A DNA stretch of 64,000 bases. It comes from Paramecium tetraurelia. Taxonomy: Eukaryota > Ciliophora > Oligohymenophorea > Peniculida > Parameciidae. Shown here piece by piece: positions 21,838 through 36,410 of this stretch. Positions within the stretch are counted from its first letter, which is position 1, and every line of letters starts with the position of its first letter. The notes beneath the pieces were generated by a model. It was given only the letters and a program-made list of their open reading frames with translations. It was not told the DNA's origin and made no database searches. The stretch lies in NCBI RefSeq assembly GCF_000165425.1, contig NW_001798995.1, forward strand, positions 197,595-261,594, written 5' to 3'. Both the position numbers and the translations under genes were made by a program.

Positions 21838-24800
21838 TCAATATAATTGGAATAATTACTTTATGATAAGAAAAATACTGATTCCATTTTCTAGGAGGGA
21901 GAAATATGAAAAACAAATGGTTTTTGAAATGCTTGAGTAATTTAGAATCTTGATTATAATAGTGTAGAGGCAAATTAAAAATATTATTAACAAAAGACCA
22001 GGAAAATTGTATATTACTAAGAAACTCTATTCATCAATAATTTAGTTGTTATTTTAGTTTTGATTATTATTAGTTTAATTAGTGTTGTTATAATCTGTGT
22101 AATAATCTTGAGTAACGCATTAATTTAAATAAAGATCTAAATCTCCCTCGCATTCTAAACAAATTTCTTTCTCTAAAAATGCACAAGCTGTACATTTTCC
22201 AATTGAGCAAGGATAGCATTAGCCATTTAATGCATAATAATTGACTGGACATTCATCTACACAAGTAGAATTATACAGATATCCAACTAAACAGATTGAA
22301 CATTTATCATAACTTTCACATTCGGCACAATCATTTGAACAAGATAATGAGATAGATTACTTAAAATATCCTTATTATTGGATGTCTCCTTTATAATACG
22401 TAGTAAGTTTATATGTGAATAAATAGACATATTGATTTGGAATAGTAAAAAATCTGAATGGAATTTCTAACAAACCATTTCCTTCCATATTGATATAGAC
22501 AATTTAATTCTATTCTTGTTTACAGCCATCACAATATATTATAATATTTCCCTCATATTTTATTACATCCACCTAAAACTACAAGGCAATTCGTAATAAT
22601 GCTTCTTTCATTTATATAAATTTGTTATCCATAAGTTGTATATTGGATAACTAAATTTTTTCATATTCCCAATCTTGGAACTTAGAATTGAAAATGGCTA
22701 TTTAATCTCCATTCTTATCAACTAGAATAAATTACCATTCGAGTAATTAAGGTTTAGATGGATTTAATGGTTATGAAATAAGGAGACGTAAAACTTAATG
22801 TTTTTTCATTAGAGGCAAATCATTTATTTCAGTATTGCAATCAAAGTTATTCTGTTAAAAATTCAAGAATTTACATTAAAGCTTTTACTTTATGATCAAA
22901 TTAGTAGGATAATGAATTTTCAATTTATCTTATTCATTAATGTCGCAGGGTAATTCGATGCTAAATTACCATTGATTTAATGCATTTAATTCTCTTGTGG
23001 TGATTTATGGAACAATTTGAAATTGATTTGGCTTAAAAACTAATTAATATTCGATTTAACTTTGTTAACATTCCTTTGCATATGTTGAAATTAATAATTT
23101 TGACTCCTTTGCTAATCTAGGTGTTTCTATATTAAAAATAACATCCTTATTTTTTGATAATTCTATCACTGAAAAATTTATCCTTTTGCAATTTTGGCAT
23201 TTAATTTCATTTATGTTTATTGTATCATCAAAACGAAGTTAAACTATATATTAACTCTCTAAAGACACAGATAAGCTAGTCTTATCTACACTTAATAAAC
23301 TGCTTAAGGATATTTATAGATTCTTGATTAATTAATTAGGTTTCTGAATTAGAACAACATCTGATAATAGTTACTCTCTAAATTGATCATTTTAATAAGC
23401 CTGTGATTCAAATCTACTAGTTTAACATATTGTTGATGGATTTTTAATCCAATAGGTAAAACTAAATGATGATCCACTTACTATTTAACTTTCCCATTAA
23501 ACCAAATTCAATTCTTTGGGGAATTGGATATATATCACTCCATTTACGATAGGGTTTTACAATTCAATGTTTATATACAGATTTGTTTCTTCATCTACTA
23601 CTTCAGTATCTCTACTAACAATAAAACTCTTATATCTATTTGGCTCAATAGAATAAATAAGATCTCCAAATAAACTTGCACTTATTTTGTTAATTAAAAA
23701 TGAGAATTTTATGTCTTGCTTATACTCTAAATTCTAAAATTAGAATTCAACCTTTAATCTAAACTGTTCTAACAATTAATCATTAAATCCAATTATAGAA
23801 ATAACCTTGTCATTCTAAACAAATGATTTTTCAATATCATTTATGATTAATTTATCAATCACCAATAATATTGATAATGTAAATTACATATCTGAATTAG
23901 CAAGTATATATTTCTAAGAGTCCAGTAGTATTTATAAGGTTGTATATTATGTCGCATAACTATTAGAGCTCACTAAAATTAAAATGAAGGATACCTTTCA
24001 CTATTCTTTCTATTTCAGATGGAGCATATGCCCCAAAATTGAATTAACCTTCAGATAATTTATTGCCGCTGTTAAAAATCTTAATAGTTGCTGTGTATAC
24101 CTCTAAATTAGAAGGATATGTAAAGTTATTAATAATAAAGGAGTGCTGACTTTCATTATAAAGGAACTCCACATTTCGATTGAATACATAAATACTATTT
24201 TCTTTTGATTGGCAATCCTGTCCATTTGATAGGCCTGTGAAATTAGTGCAAGATATAAAATGACTAGTGAATACTGGGAATTCTAATTAAAATTATAAAT
24301 CCTGAAACATTATAGGCTTATGTTCAATTTAATAAAAGTCGTATTAAAATGAAAATTAAAGATTAGACCGTTCAAATGTAATCCCATTTCCGTCAGCCTA
24401 ACATTTCAATTGATCATCTTTAATTTCCAAGACCAAAAACATATTTATTGTTTTTGTTCCATTTATAATTGTAATCTTGATGATTTTTTCTCCAGGAGTT
24501 GGAGGATTTTTTATTTTATTAAAGAATGCCATGAAAAAGTAAATTTATCGATCTTCACTAGTATATATTACTTTAGGAGGTTAAATTTGGAGTGGATATT
24601 AACAGTCAACGCTGAAACCTGAATCGCTCATGTCAAATTCACTTAATGTTATTGCTATCAACTTTGTAATCTTCTTTAGGTATGCACCTTGAAAAGCAAT
24701 TTTCAAATCAATTTGATTGTAGGAATTAACATTTTCATAATTATAGGTGAGAGTAACATCAATATCTGTCTCACTTTTGACCACTTCAAATGAAGCTACT

Positions 24801-24841
24801 TATAGGATTAGAATTGGCAGTAGTGTTAGTTTTAATAGCAT
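21838..24841 (-). CDS. large secreted or membrane surface protein, 993 aa
   Basis: ATG 24839-24841 followed by a signal peptide (MLLKLTLLPILILQVAS), one 22-nt intron near 23986-24010, TGA 21838-21840. Most of the chain (residues 25-800) is Asn/Ile/Leu/Phe-rich beta-like sequence with few motifs. Near the C-terminus (about 850-920) comes a Cys-rich block with CxxC spacing (CSNDCAEC, CSICLVGY, CYPCSIGKCTACAF), then a Gln/Asn-rich stretch and a hydrophobic segment (FPGLLLIIFLICLYTIII) that should span the membrane. It is like the many large surface or vesicle proteins of ciliates. It is related in layout, not obviously in sequence, to the gene at 60062-63680. Function unknown. Confidence 0.8.
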
Positions 24842-25132
24842 TTTCAATATTAAGAATATGATTATAAATGAATTCAATCATTTATTTGAACTCTTTGTTT
24901 ATTGGAGATTTCCACTAAAAGTTTACTTTTTTCACTAAAATAATATTATATATTTTAATATATAATTCATATACAAGAAGGAGTTAGTTTGAAATTCTAT
25001 ATTGAATTATGTTTTTTATTGATCACTCCTTTACTTTTAGTATCAATCAATCCATGGCATTAATACTCTTTGCATAAAAAAGTTAATTATGAAAAATAAT
25101 ATTATTATTAAAATTATCATATAGATAGTAAT
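24842..25132. other. intergenic region
   Basis: About 290 nt between divergent genes. A standard-code frame at 24747-24938 is a shadow of the large gene. Nothing else seen. Confidence 0.4.
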
Positions 25133-25417
25133 ATGCAATCCAAATTTCAGAAAGAAATTTTGCAATTTTATCGATCAATGCTTAAGTGGGCCAATCTGAA
25201 ACCAGAGCCAGCAAGATCAACTATTAAACTTTATGTTTAGAATGAATATCGAAAGAATTAAAATATTCCAAAAAAGAAGTTAGATAGGGTATTTTGTGGA
25301 TTAATATATCTAGATTGAATTTCTCTTTAGATAAGGAAAGAATAAGTACGAAATATGGAAGGTATAGAATTTTCATATATTAAGGATGCAAAAATTGACT
25401 AAATATAAATTAAATGA
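25133..25417 (+). CDS. SDHAF1-like LYR-motif protein, 78 aa
   Basis: ATG 25133-25135, introns of 25 and 23 nt, TGA 25415-25417. It carries the LYR-family start FQKEILQFYRSMLKWA and, across the intron, the SDHAF1-type block RIEFLFRQGKNKYEIW (compare the family's RIEYLYRRG). SDHAF1 is a mitochondrial matrix assembly factor that helps insert Fe-S clusters into the succinate dehydrogenase iron-sulphur subunit. The length is close to that of fungal and animal members. It converges with the next gene, 25 nt away. Confidence 0.8.
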
Positions 25418-25442
25418 TTTATAGTAAAAATTTATTAAACTT

Positions 25443-25978
25443 TCAAGGTTTGCCTTTTTTTATTTTTTCTAAGAATTAACAAGGCTTTTCACATTCTGTA
25501 TGTGTACAATGATGGCGTTTTACAAGTTACTTACAACATTTGCATTCCTTTTCCTTAGACTCTCTCCTTTTCCTCAATTTTCCATTCTAAGAATCTGATT
25601 AACTATCCAAGACAAAGTCATCTTCCTTAGACATTAAGTCATCTAAGTTGACTTAAACAGGCAAATCAGCTATAAAATAGAATTATGTTAAAGTGATACG
25701 TGAATTCTTGACTTTGATAACATCCAAAAGTTTTGAAATTTAATCATTTGGTAATCTTTCAAAGATTTTGATCAAATCATCACTCATTTTTCTTGATATT
25801 TTAATTTATCCTCTTTCATCATTTAACTTAACCTTCTTTTCTATTGAGTCATTTTCACTTTAACTACTATTTTCTTGTATCTTATGATCCTGCTTCCTTA
25901 ATTTAAAACTACCCCTTACTTATTATCCAATCCAGAAGACTTAGAATGACACTCAGAGGATTCAGAATTCTAAAACAT
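25443..25978 (-). CDS. NET-like domain protein with Cys/His tail, 170 aa
   Basis: ATG 25976-25978, one 23-nt intron, TGA 25443-25445. After a Ser/Lys/Gln-rich leader comes a stretch (about residues 65-115) resembling the extra-terminal NET domain of BET proteins: LIKIFERLPNDQISKLLDVI, then PVQVNLDDL. A basic, Cys/His-rich tail follows (KECKCCKQLVKRHHCTHTEC, CEKPC) that could bind zinc. NET domains recruit chromatin regulators. The match is by pattern only and a short helical domain can mislead. A bromodomain gene without an obvious NET domain lies at 44608-48303. Confidence 0.6.
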
Positions 25979-26601
25979 ATATTTTCTAATATAATATAAT
26001 ATTAATAAATAATTCATTTTTCTTTGCTTTATTGCTTTTATATCGAATTTATATAAAACTAATTCTAATCTCATAATATTTATGAATCCCATTCTAGACT
26101 GAACTTCTAATAGTTTATTTGAGTATTGTTAATAACCCTTAGGGATTGATTTAGTAATGAAGATTTTAAATGAGTCAATATCTAGCATAAGACTGATCAG
26201 CAAGTAAAGAACAAAATAATATATTCAGTTCTGAAATTTCAGAATAAACTATTTGATTTGATTTAGATTTTTAAATTGTAAAGCGAATAGTAAATGAAGT
26301 CTTAAAATATAAAATTATCCTAATACTTAATCATATCAAATGAGAAAATAAGAATATTCCTTTTACTTTGACTGATTATAGAATTTGCTCAGTATATTCA
26401 ATATTAAAAATAACATTTGATTATATGAATCAGAGTGTTTCTTTGTTTCTACCTTTAATGGTTTCTCAATTTCAGATTAAAGAGCGGTAAAATTGAAATA
26501 ATAAATAAGATAATTAAAAATCCATTTTCACTTTATTTATCACTTTTATATATAAGTGTTTAGTTTTTAACGATAATAATAATTTATTTAATATTAACAG
26601 A
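25979..26601. other. divergent intergenic region
   Basis: About 620 nt between the divergent NET-like and cyclin genes. It contains a short perfect palindrome, CTGAAATTTCAG (about 26233-26244). No coding frame of note. It should contain both promoters; no motif could be assigned. Confidence 0.4.
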
Positions 26602-27623
26602 ATGATCATCGAAAATCAAAGATGTTTTGGGAAGGAAATAGCAAATTCAACTTTGCATCAATCCAAGGAGATAGGCATAATCGTGGAAAAACATAAAAAA
26701 CCTTTCTCCATAATACCAAAAGTTTTTGCAATGAGTTTGGATGATAAAGAAAATAAACTGTTTAGAAGAGAATCAGAAAAATTCTAAATTGAGATAGAAA
26801 CCGAAAAGAGCAAGGATGTTAAAAATCCTTAAAATGTTGAGTTATATTCCAATGAGATCTTACAACACCTACTGATTGAGGAGGTAATATTTTTAGACTA
26901 TTTAAGAATAAATATACAATTAACTAGTACATGACACCTGAGTAACAGCCTGATATCAACATAAAAATGAGAGCTATTCTTGTGGATTGGTTAATTGATG
27001 TTCATGCCAAATTCAAGTTGAAGGATGAAACACTCTACATTACAATCTCTTTGATTGATCGATACTTGGCTCTGGCTCAAGTCACAAGAATGAGATTACA
27101 GTTAGTAGGTGTGGCTGCCCTGTTTATAGCTTGTAAGTACGAAGAAATCTACCCTCCTGCTTTGAAGGATTTCGTTTACATAACAGATAATGCGTATGTG
27201 AAAAGTGACGTTTTGGAAATGGAAGGTTTAATGTTATAAGCCTTAAATTTCAATATATGCAATCCCACTGCTTATTAATTCTTACAAAAATACTCAACCA
27301 ATTTAGATCCGAAGGATAAGGCGTTAGCTTAATATATACTGGAATTGGCTTTAGTTGAATATAAATTTATTATATATAAGCCTTCTTAAATTGTCCAATC
27401 TGTTATATTTTTAGTTAATAAGATTAGGTAATACTTTTATATTAATCATAGAACACCCACTTATAAAACATCGAACGAGAATCAATTAAAGCCTTGTGCT
27501 AAAGAATTATGCACATTACTTTAAACAGCAGATCTAAGTTCCCTATAAGCAGTAAGGAAGAAATTCAATGCTTCTAAATTTTTTGAAGTTTCGAGAATTA
27601 AAGTAGAAAAAACAAACAAATGA
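26602..27623 (+). CDS. B-type mitotic cyclin, 324 aa
   Basis: ATG 26602-26604, introns of 23 and 24 nt, TGA 27621-27623. The cyclin box starts near residue 115 with the hallmark MRAILVDWLIDVHAKFKL, then LYITISLIDRYLA, LQLVGVAALFIACKYEE and PPALKDFVYITDNAY; the C-terminal cyclin fold follows (LEMEGLMLQALNFNI, YILELALVEYKF). Cyclins of this type bind and activate CDKs at mitosis. The N-terminal 90 residues hold no clear RxxL destruction box of the usual RxALGxIxN form. The gene is one of the expected cell-cycle set; ciliates have many such cyclins. Confidence 0.93.
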
Positions 27624-27867
27624 TTGTAGTTTTAAATGTCTTGTTTCTTTGACTTTCACTCAAATTTTCAATTTTAGTTTTACAATAATTATAAACAATT
27701 ATCATAACTTTCTAAAATCAAACAAATGAGAAGAAATCTAATGAAAGTAACAAGTATGTTGGAGTTAGGGATTTGTATTATCTTTATAAAATGAAATTAA
27801 GAAGAATAATCATTAAAGATATATTAAAATGTAATTTTTTAGATTAGTTTATTATATGTTTATTTTA
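27624..27867. other. intergenic region
   Basis: Very AT-rich 3' region of the cyclin gene. A 23-codon frame at about 27726 is too short to support. Confidence 0.4.
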
Positions 27868-28125
27868 TCAGAATTTCAATTGTAATTATAATTTATCATT
27901 TTTTATAAATCTATATTTAGAGTGATTCCGCAAATAATTAACAGATTCGTTTAAATTTAAGTATTCAAATAAATAATTAACTTCTAAACATTTCTCAAAA
28001 TTACACTCTCTTTTATATATATCTAATAAAGAATCTTCTATAGATTTTATTTGAAAATGCTTCAGTTATTAATTAAATTAATCAATTTTAAGGCATATTA
28101 TTGTTATTTATACAAAAAGCAACAT
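27868..28125 (-). CDS. possible small protein, 85 aa
   Basis: Open frame from ATG 28123-28125 to TGA 27868-27870. Composition looks protein-like (IEDSLLDIYKRECNFEKCLE, NYLFEYLNLNESVNYL), but 85 codons is only modestly longer than chance frames here. No family recognised. Confidence 0.35.
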
Positions 28126-28211
28126 TTATTTAGTTAATTAACAGTGGCAATCTAAATATGGTTATGTGATTAAACAAATAATATTGAATATATTTAATAA
28201 AAAGATGAATC

Positions 28212-29294
28212 TCATCTTCCTGACCATGATGCAACTTATTTCTTGAATATGATGATGACTTATTCAATGATAGCATTTTCTTCGTCTCTCTTGGCCTTGG
28301 CTTCAGCATAGTCTGCTCTCTTGTTTTCTAAATCGGATTAAGCTTAATCTAAAGCGTCTTATGACTCTTAGAGAATAATCTTTGATTTGGCTTATTAGGC
28401 TAAGGCAGCTTGAATTTACTAAGGAAATAGAGATGATAATAGTTACAGTTGCCAATCTGTCTGCATAAACTTATTTTCTTTCGTATTCAACTTTGAGGTT
28501 TGCAACTTCAGCTTCGCTCAATGATACCCATCCTGCTAATTCCCATGAGGCATTAATTTCATTGACTTCAAGAGCTTCAAGTGAGGCTTAAAGATTGGCT
28601 TCAAGTGATTCCAATACTGACAACACTTTCTCTGCTAATGTGGCTCCTCTGCTTACAGAACCGTCTTCTTATTTGTTGGCCAATTGGAGGAATGACTTTA
28701 ATTCTTATTCTTAGAATGTGCTACTGTATTGCTTCAACTTGTCAGCAACACTGTGAACTTAGACTAATTCAAAGGAGTCTCCATTGATAATATATCCTGC
28801 GACATCTTATTTGAGGACTCTGACTACTTCGAGTGCTTCTCTGTTTTATTTGATTGATCTAACAAACAATTGATTGCTGAGACACTATTCATCAAGAAGG
28901 ACTTAAATCTCTCTAGCGATTTCATCTTATCTTTGTTCATTCCAAGCGAGGTAATTTTTGGTGTCGTGGAGTTCTTATTCAAATTGTGCTCTGTTCTCAA
29001 TTGATTATTAAAACAATTTTTGGTTGAGATTCTTGATTTTTGTGAATTGTTCAATTGTTCTAAAATTAATCAATAAAATTACTATGCTCCAACCCATTCG
29101 TCTGTTTCATTCTTTTAATCAGCTGCGAATTAGGCATCCTTGTTTGATTAAATCAAATCATTGAGTAATCCAAACACTGTATCAATAGCATCACTTGCCT
29201 TTGTTCCAGTCTAAAGGAGGGCAAGGATTTGATCCTTAGTTGATGTTGCTGATGCGAATGTGACCAACAATACAAGGGCGATTGCCAATTTCAT
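28212..29294 (-). CDS. trichocyst matrix protein precursor, 343 aa
   Basis: ATG 29292-29294, signal peptide MKLAIALVLLVTFASA, introns of 23 and 28 nt, TGA 28212-28214. After the signal the chain is almost wholly alpha-helical coiled coil, acidic, with regular Ala/Leu/Gln spacing, in two similar halves separated by a less regular part with a central Asn-Ala-Ser-Trp stretch (NEINASWELAGW). These are the marks of the trichocyst matrix protein family, whose roughly 40-kDa precursors are cut to 15-20-kDa products that crystallise in the exocytotic trichocyst. Codon use is less AT-rich than in neighbours, as expected for an abundant product. The subfamily cannot be named from memory. Confidence 0.9.
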
Positions 29295-29436
29295 TATTTT
29301 ATTAATATACGCAGAAAAACGGGTAATTCAATTAAATATCAATCCAAAAATATAAATAATCAGTATAAAATGAATAAAACCTCATGATTACCTAATTTAC
29401 TAGACTATCCTCACATAGTAAGCATAAGTTACTTAA

Positions 29437-29690
29437 ATGAATTATGATACTACTATGTAATAGATGATTCTAAGTAGATAGCAGAATAAGTTGTATGAAT
29501 TCAATGGAATAAATTGAATATCCACTAGTAACCCCTCAGGAACCATCAAAAAGAAGTTGATTAATGAAGTTAAAGGGAAGAGTTTGGCAGACTTGGATGA
29601 GATGAAATGGCGTAGTTGCGAGGAACATAGAGAATCACAGGTTTTTTATGGTAGAAATTAGAATATAAATTAATTTATATATATTTATAT
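29437..29690 (+). CDS. possible short gene or exon, unresolved
   Basis: Reading ATG 29437-29439 with a 36-nt intron gives a basic protein segment (about 80 residues) with good composition: GTIKKKLINEVKGKSLADLD, then EMKWRSCEEHRESQ. No TGA follows until the frame enters the next gene, so the 3' exon structure is unknown. It may be a small gene ending through another intron. Low confidence. Confidence 0.3.
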
Positions 29691-29812
29691 TTATATTATA
29701 TTTAGTTTATGTTATGAAAAAGGTAATTGGGCATTCAATAAGTTATTTAATATTTTATTCTTTTGGATAATTATAATTATGAATATTATAATATTAATTA
29801 TAAAATATTAAA

Positions 29813-32516
29813 ATGAATTAAATTCAATAAGAGATCACTATGATTCCTACCAAAACATTTAAGAATGCACTATGGATTTCAAAATCTTTGAGTGTAAACA
29901 AACGAAAAAGTCCCAATTATCCATGTAAAAGATGGGGACATACGGCTGTGTTACACGACAAATATATGTATGTTTTCAGTGGTTGTGGGAAATCTGATAA
30001 TCCCAGATAGTGGGAACAAATATATAGAATGGATTGCGTTACATTTTAATGGGAAAGATTGAATTCGCCATCTTTGAAGCATCCTCCAGGGAGAGATTCT
30101 CATTGTTGTGTATGTTTGTAAAATAAGCTGTATTTTTTTGGGGGATCCAGCAATGAATTAATTCTTGGGGATTTTTGGAGCTTTGATATTGAAACTTCTG
30201 AATGGACAGAAATTCAGGTACCAAAAGATATGGAGGGTAGAGAGGGACATTCGATGGTGGCTTTATCATCTAGATTGATATACATCTATGGCGGATGGGA
30301 TCAAGTGTAAAATATAATGACAGAATCTCATTGGTTATATGATATAAAAACAAACAAGTTTCAATAAGTGACACATTTTACAGGGGACGAGATGATTAAA
30401 TTAGAGAGTCACACGGCTAATAAAATAGGGGATAGTGTTTATATCTTTGGAGGGTAAGGTCAGTAGTCGAATAAACAACTAGTATTTCATAAAGATTTGT
30501 ATAAATTAGATTTTGAGAATATGAATGATTTGCATTCAAAATTTGACTAATTGGAGTCTGGAGATGATAAGGGTTAGAATATAGATAATAATACTGTTAT
30601 CAAGATTGAGAAAATCAAGGCAAATGGATCTCAATAGCCAACTCCAAGAGCTTCTCATTCTGCAGTTGCTTATGGAGAGAGATTCTTATTCATCATCGGA
30701 GGAGAAGGGTATGAATGAATAACAGTCAATTTTAGATATTAATACGACTAATAGAAGGACAACGAAGAGGAGGCTATTGAACAGGATTAAGATGATGATT
30801 AAAATATTGATGAGGAGGAGAAGCCTATATTTCCGAAAAATGATATTTGGATATTTGAAACATTTATGAGAGTATGCAATTTAAGTAAATTTATAGACGT
30901 GGAGCAAATTATAGCCAAAATCTAAAACTCCAGTATTTCAACCGAGATTTTCACATAGTTGTATAGTGTATAAGGATTAGTTTATAATATTTGGAGGGTT
31001 GAGAAGTATGGGAGAAGTGTTGGAAGACATTATGGTATTGCATTTAAAGGATAGTGATAATAATGTACAGAAATACTCAAGGGATGAGATGAAAAACGTT
31101 TGTAAGTATTGCCAATTGATCTATGGTATTCAGTAGGAAGAGGAAATATCATATCATAAAGCAACAGAGAGTAGTGCAGTAAAACTACCTAAGTTATCTT
31201 TGACATTCGTAGATGAGTAATAATATATTTAATAGTTTACTAGAGTTTCTAAGTTGATTCAGTGTCCTATGTCTTGTTTTGGTCTCTTTTTGGACAACGT
31301 AAAATTATCAGAAGCTGCTGAAGTCAATTTTGAATATGTGTTCTTATAAAGAAGGAAGAAATATTCAAATACTATTGATGAAATAAGGGATAAGATACCA
31401 GTGTTGATAATATTTGAGAAAGACCCTAAAGAATTGGATGATTTAAACGATTTCCTATTTAATTTTGACATTTCCAAAAGGAAGAATAAAGTGATCAATT
31501 AGGACTTGGACTTGAAAAATGAAAGTGAACAAAACTAAGTTCTGGAAGAGTAATAACTACTCAATAAGAAGTAATACGCCTTAAATTTTAAAATTGCATC
31601 ATTGCGACTAGGAGATAGTGTGCTCATCTGTCATAAGTCTTAGAACAATTATTATGTTGGGTTGATATCGATGAATAATCAATTGAATCCTAATGATGAA
31701 ACCTTGACCTTCTATAATTACACGATGACTATTGCTAATGGTACTGAGAGGAAGATTGACTCAACTGAGAGCAAATATGTGTTATTAAATGCAATTACTC
31801 ATTTAATTAGTGAGGAGGACTTCATATTGAATTGCAATTTTAATTATACCAAAATCTTCATCTTCGATTTGACTAGGATACATGCTTTATAAAAGATATT
31901 TGAACTTAGTCTATTTAATGACGATATAATCTCGAATCAATCATTGGCATTTGAATTGAAGAAGGACGATGCAAGTAAATTTCCAGATTTCTCTTTGAAG
32001 GAGTATCTCAAATACTATTCATTGGAACACTTACCATTTAGAGTGACTGTGCAGAATCAATTGATCAATATGAATGTTAATGTGATAAGTCGAATAGAGA
32101 ATAAGCACAAGGTTACTGTGACCAACGAAAAAGTAGTAGCGAAATTAAATGAATGGGCGGAGTCTTATCAATTAGGTAGACTGACCTAAAATAACTTTGG
32201 AGTCCTTCTTTATTATTAAGGGAGACTGATCAATAGGCATAGAAAGTAATTGGGGATCTATCCAGGTGTTCTTGAGCAAAGTGGGTATGTGAACATTTCA
32301 AAGATTGTTAAACCCAATATGACATTTGAAGTAAGTAGTGCAATTTATGTTAGGGATTCAAGAATTCATACTTGGCGTCTATCTTACTATAAACTCTGGA
32401 AGCATTGGAGGAAGAATGCGAGCCAGAGAGAAGAAAGGAAATTAAAATTTGATGTTATTGTCTATATATCACAATATAATATTATTAATTATGCCATCAT
32501 GAACGAACGTTATTGA
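29813..32516 (+). CDS. kelch-repeat protein, 883 aa
   Basis: ATG 29813-29815, introns of 27 and 25 nt, TGA 32514-32516. Residues about 30-430 hold a kelch beta-propeller: repeats with RWGHTAVLHDKYMYVFSGCG, RDSHCCVCLQNKLYFFGG, REGHSMVALSSRLIYIYGG, SHTANKIGDSVYIFGGQG, RASHSAVAYGERFLFIIGG and HSCIVYKDQFIIFGG. A Gln/Asp/Glu-rich insert lies between the last repeats. The C-terminal 400 residues are alpha/beta with no recognised domain (LRLGDSVLICHKS, YSLEHLPFRVTVQ). Kelch propellers serve as protein-binding platforms. The partner and pathway are not visible. A second kelch gene is at 52018-53797. Confidence 0.88.
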
Positions 32517-32702
32517 GTAAGTAGGTATGCATTTTGATATAGCAAATCCATCGATTAATGAAATTAAAGTGTCAAGTAAAAGTATTAAAATTTGATATTA
32601 TATGGAAATTAGCAAATTTTCAATAGTTTTATCCAATTAAATTGCGCAATACTAAGATCTGATTATTTTAGAAATATCAAGGCAATTTAATTTTTGTTTG
32701 TT

Positions 32703-34492
<1,790 letters not shown>

Positions 34493-34628
34493 ATATTAAC
34501 ATAACTTTTAATGTTAATAGTGATTAATATTTATAATTATTAATTTTAGTGAGTTTGTTTCTAGAGAGAGGGTGTGTCTATGAGAATATCAAAAATAGTG
34601 AATTAATTTATAAATTGAAACATTAACA
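34493..34628. other. short convergent intergenic region
   Basis: AT-rich 3' flanks of two convergent genes; nothing seen. Confidence 0.4.
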
Positions 34629-36318
34629 TCATCCTTATGTTTTATCACTATTTTACAAGTGTTGATTAAATGATTATTAAGGATAGCAAGCAAGGTGATA
34701 ATTGTATCCTGGAAGATAATTAGGAACTTACTAATAATTATGAGTATTCAAATTTGGTGGAAAATTCAAGACTGACCTTGGATTGACACTTTAAGAGGCT
34801 CCTTAATACTATGATTAATAATTATTGAATGGGAAAAATGGGAAGTAAGAACCTATACTAGGTTGATTCTCTGGTAAGGATATTTAATTTTATTATTATA
34901 AGGGATCTTCAAGATTTTAATTTAACAGCATGTTGCTTAGTAGATTATTGTAACTAGGTAGACTAGTATTGCTTAATAGTCCATACAACCCTTAGTTCAC
35001 TGCAGCATCTTTATTCAAATTAGCTAATTGCATTTTTTTGAAGAATTAATTAACTTGTTCTGAGTTGACAAAATAGATTTTATTTTTCTCCTTATTAACC
35101 AAGCAAGTTTAAAGTTAGAGAGACTCTTCTGATGAGATTTAAGTGAAATCCATAATTTATAGTGGCAAGGTATTTTACTATTATTTATTATTTGCATTAT
35201 CTTATGGTTTGTTATTGTCGACATTCTCATCACTTTAGCTGTGATTGTCCTTATTTTGAATAAGGATTTCATCATTATTTTTTAATGGTTCTTCTAATTG
35301 TTGTGACTGCTTTATATGTTTCGGTTAACGAGTTGAAGTAATCTTCTTTGACTGTTAGTCGAAATCCTCTTATTTGACATCATAAGGATCGTCGCCGTCT
35401 TGTTTCATTCTCCATTCTATTTTTTTGATTATTGCATTAATGCATCTTTGTTCTTCTAAACTCAATTCTTCAACGGAAGGCTCAGATAAAAAAGAATCTT
35501 ATGCTTCATTATTGCTCTCTTAATTGGATTGCGTTTAAACTTTATTGTTTTTTTCTTTTCTCATGAGACAATTAAAGCGATTTTTTACATTATTTTCGCT
35601 TCTTTACAGTTTTAGCTATTTTGAAATTTATGCCCATTTTTTTCCATTTTAAATGGCCAATTTCATAAGCTCCAAATCTTCAGATAATTACCATGGTTTT
35701 CTTAATATTAATTATAGAATTACCTATTAATAGTTGGATTTAAATGATTGTTCCATCTTTCCCTGCACTGTTTCCCATTTCGATGGACACTTGAATCCGT
35801 TCGTTTGTTGAGAGCCATGGCTATCTGACTCCATTTGTTGCCTTTATTTAATTTCTAATATTCTTGAATAATTAATAGAAGTGCATCATCTTCTTGTCTG
35901 GTCCATGGAGCCTACTATAAAGGTAGTCTCAACATTTGCAGCCACTTCTATTTGCAGTGAAAGGGCTCTCTCCGCTGCATCATGGAAGATATGTTGATCC
36001 AATCAGATTCACTCTATTAATTTCATATGATCATTTCAATACAATCTGTTTAAAATCTCGTTTGTGAAGGGCCAAGTACTTTCCAACCAACCAAATTAAC
36101 ACTTTTTTGTCGTCGTCAGTCCAGTTCTTCTTGAATTTGCTAGCACCTTACTGGATACTTGCTTGGTTGTTCTTTTGGATGTTCAGAATTTCATAGTTAT
36201 TCGGAAATTATTCTAAGCCAAGATTATACAGCTCTTTCATATACGTGAATCTCACATTGGTAATGTCTTTAACTTTATCGAAAAAATCTTTAAATTTAGT
36301 GAAGAAATCATCCATCAT
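34629..36318 (-). CDS. R1R2R3-type MYB DNA-binding protein, 545 aa
   Basis: ATG 36316-36318 (a second ATG follows at once), introns of 29 and 23 nt, TGA 34629-34631. Three MYB repeats between about residues 65 and 270: the first has KKNWTDDDKKVLIWLVGKY and CKQKWLQML; the second APWTRQEDDALLLIIQEY, NKWSQIAMAL and GKQCRERWNNHLNP; the third KPWQLSEDLELMKLAIQ, KWAQISKQL and NNVKNRFNCLM. The tryptophan spacing is that of animal and plant c-MYB-like factors. The C-terminal half is Gln/Asn/Ser-rich and acidic in part, a likely activation or interaction region. It is a sequence-specific transcription regulator, perhaps of cell-cycle genes. Confidence 0.93.
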
Positions 36319-36410
36319 TCAATTCTCAGAAATTATAAAATAATCCAATTAAAAACTACCCCATTATATTATATTGTCTGAGTATATTATTAATAATTGT
36401 TTATTTTTGT

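Noticed and set aside
21779-22063. 94-codon plus-strand frame MPIKKKIERL
   Set aside because: It overlaps the C-terminal membrane segment of the minus-strand 993-residue gene, which has a signal peptide, exact frame and longer support.
34674-35240. Plus-strand frames with a 29-nt intron-like gap
   Set aside because: They are antisense to the Gln/Asn-rich tail of the MYB gene, whose frame is continuous from the DNA-binding repeats to TGA 34629.
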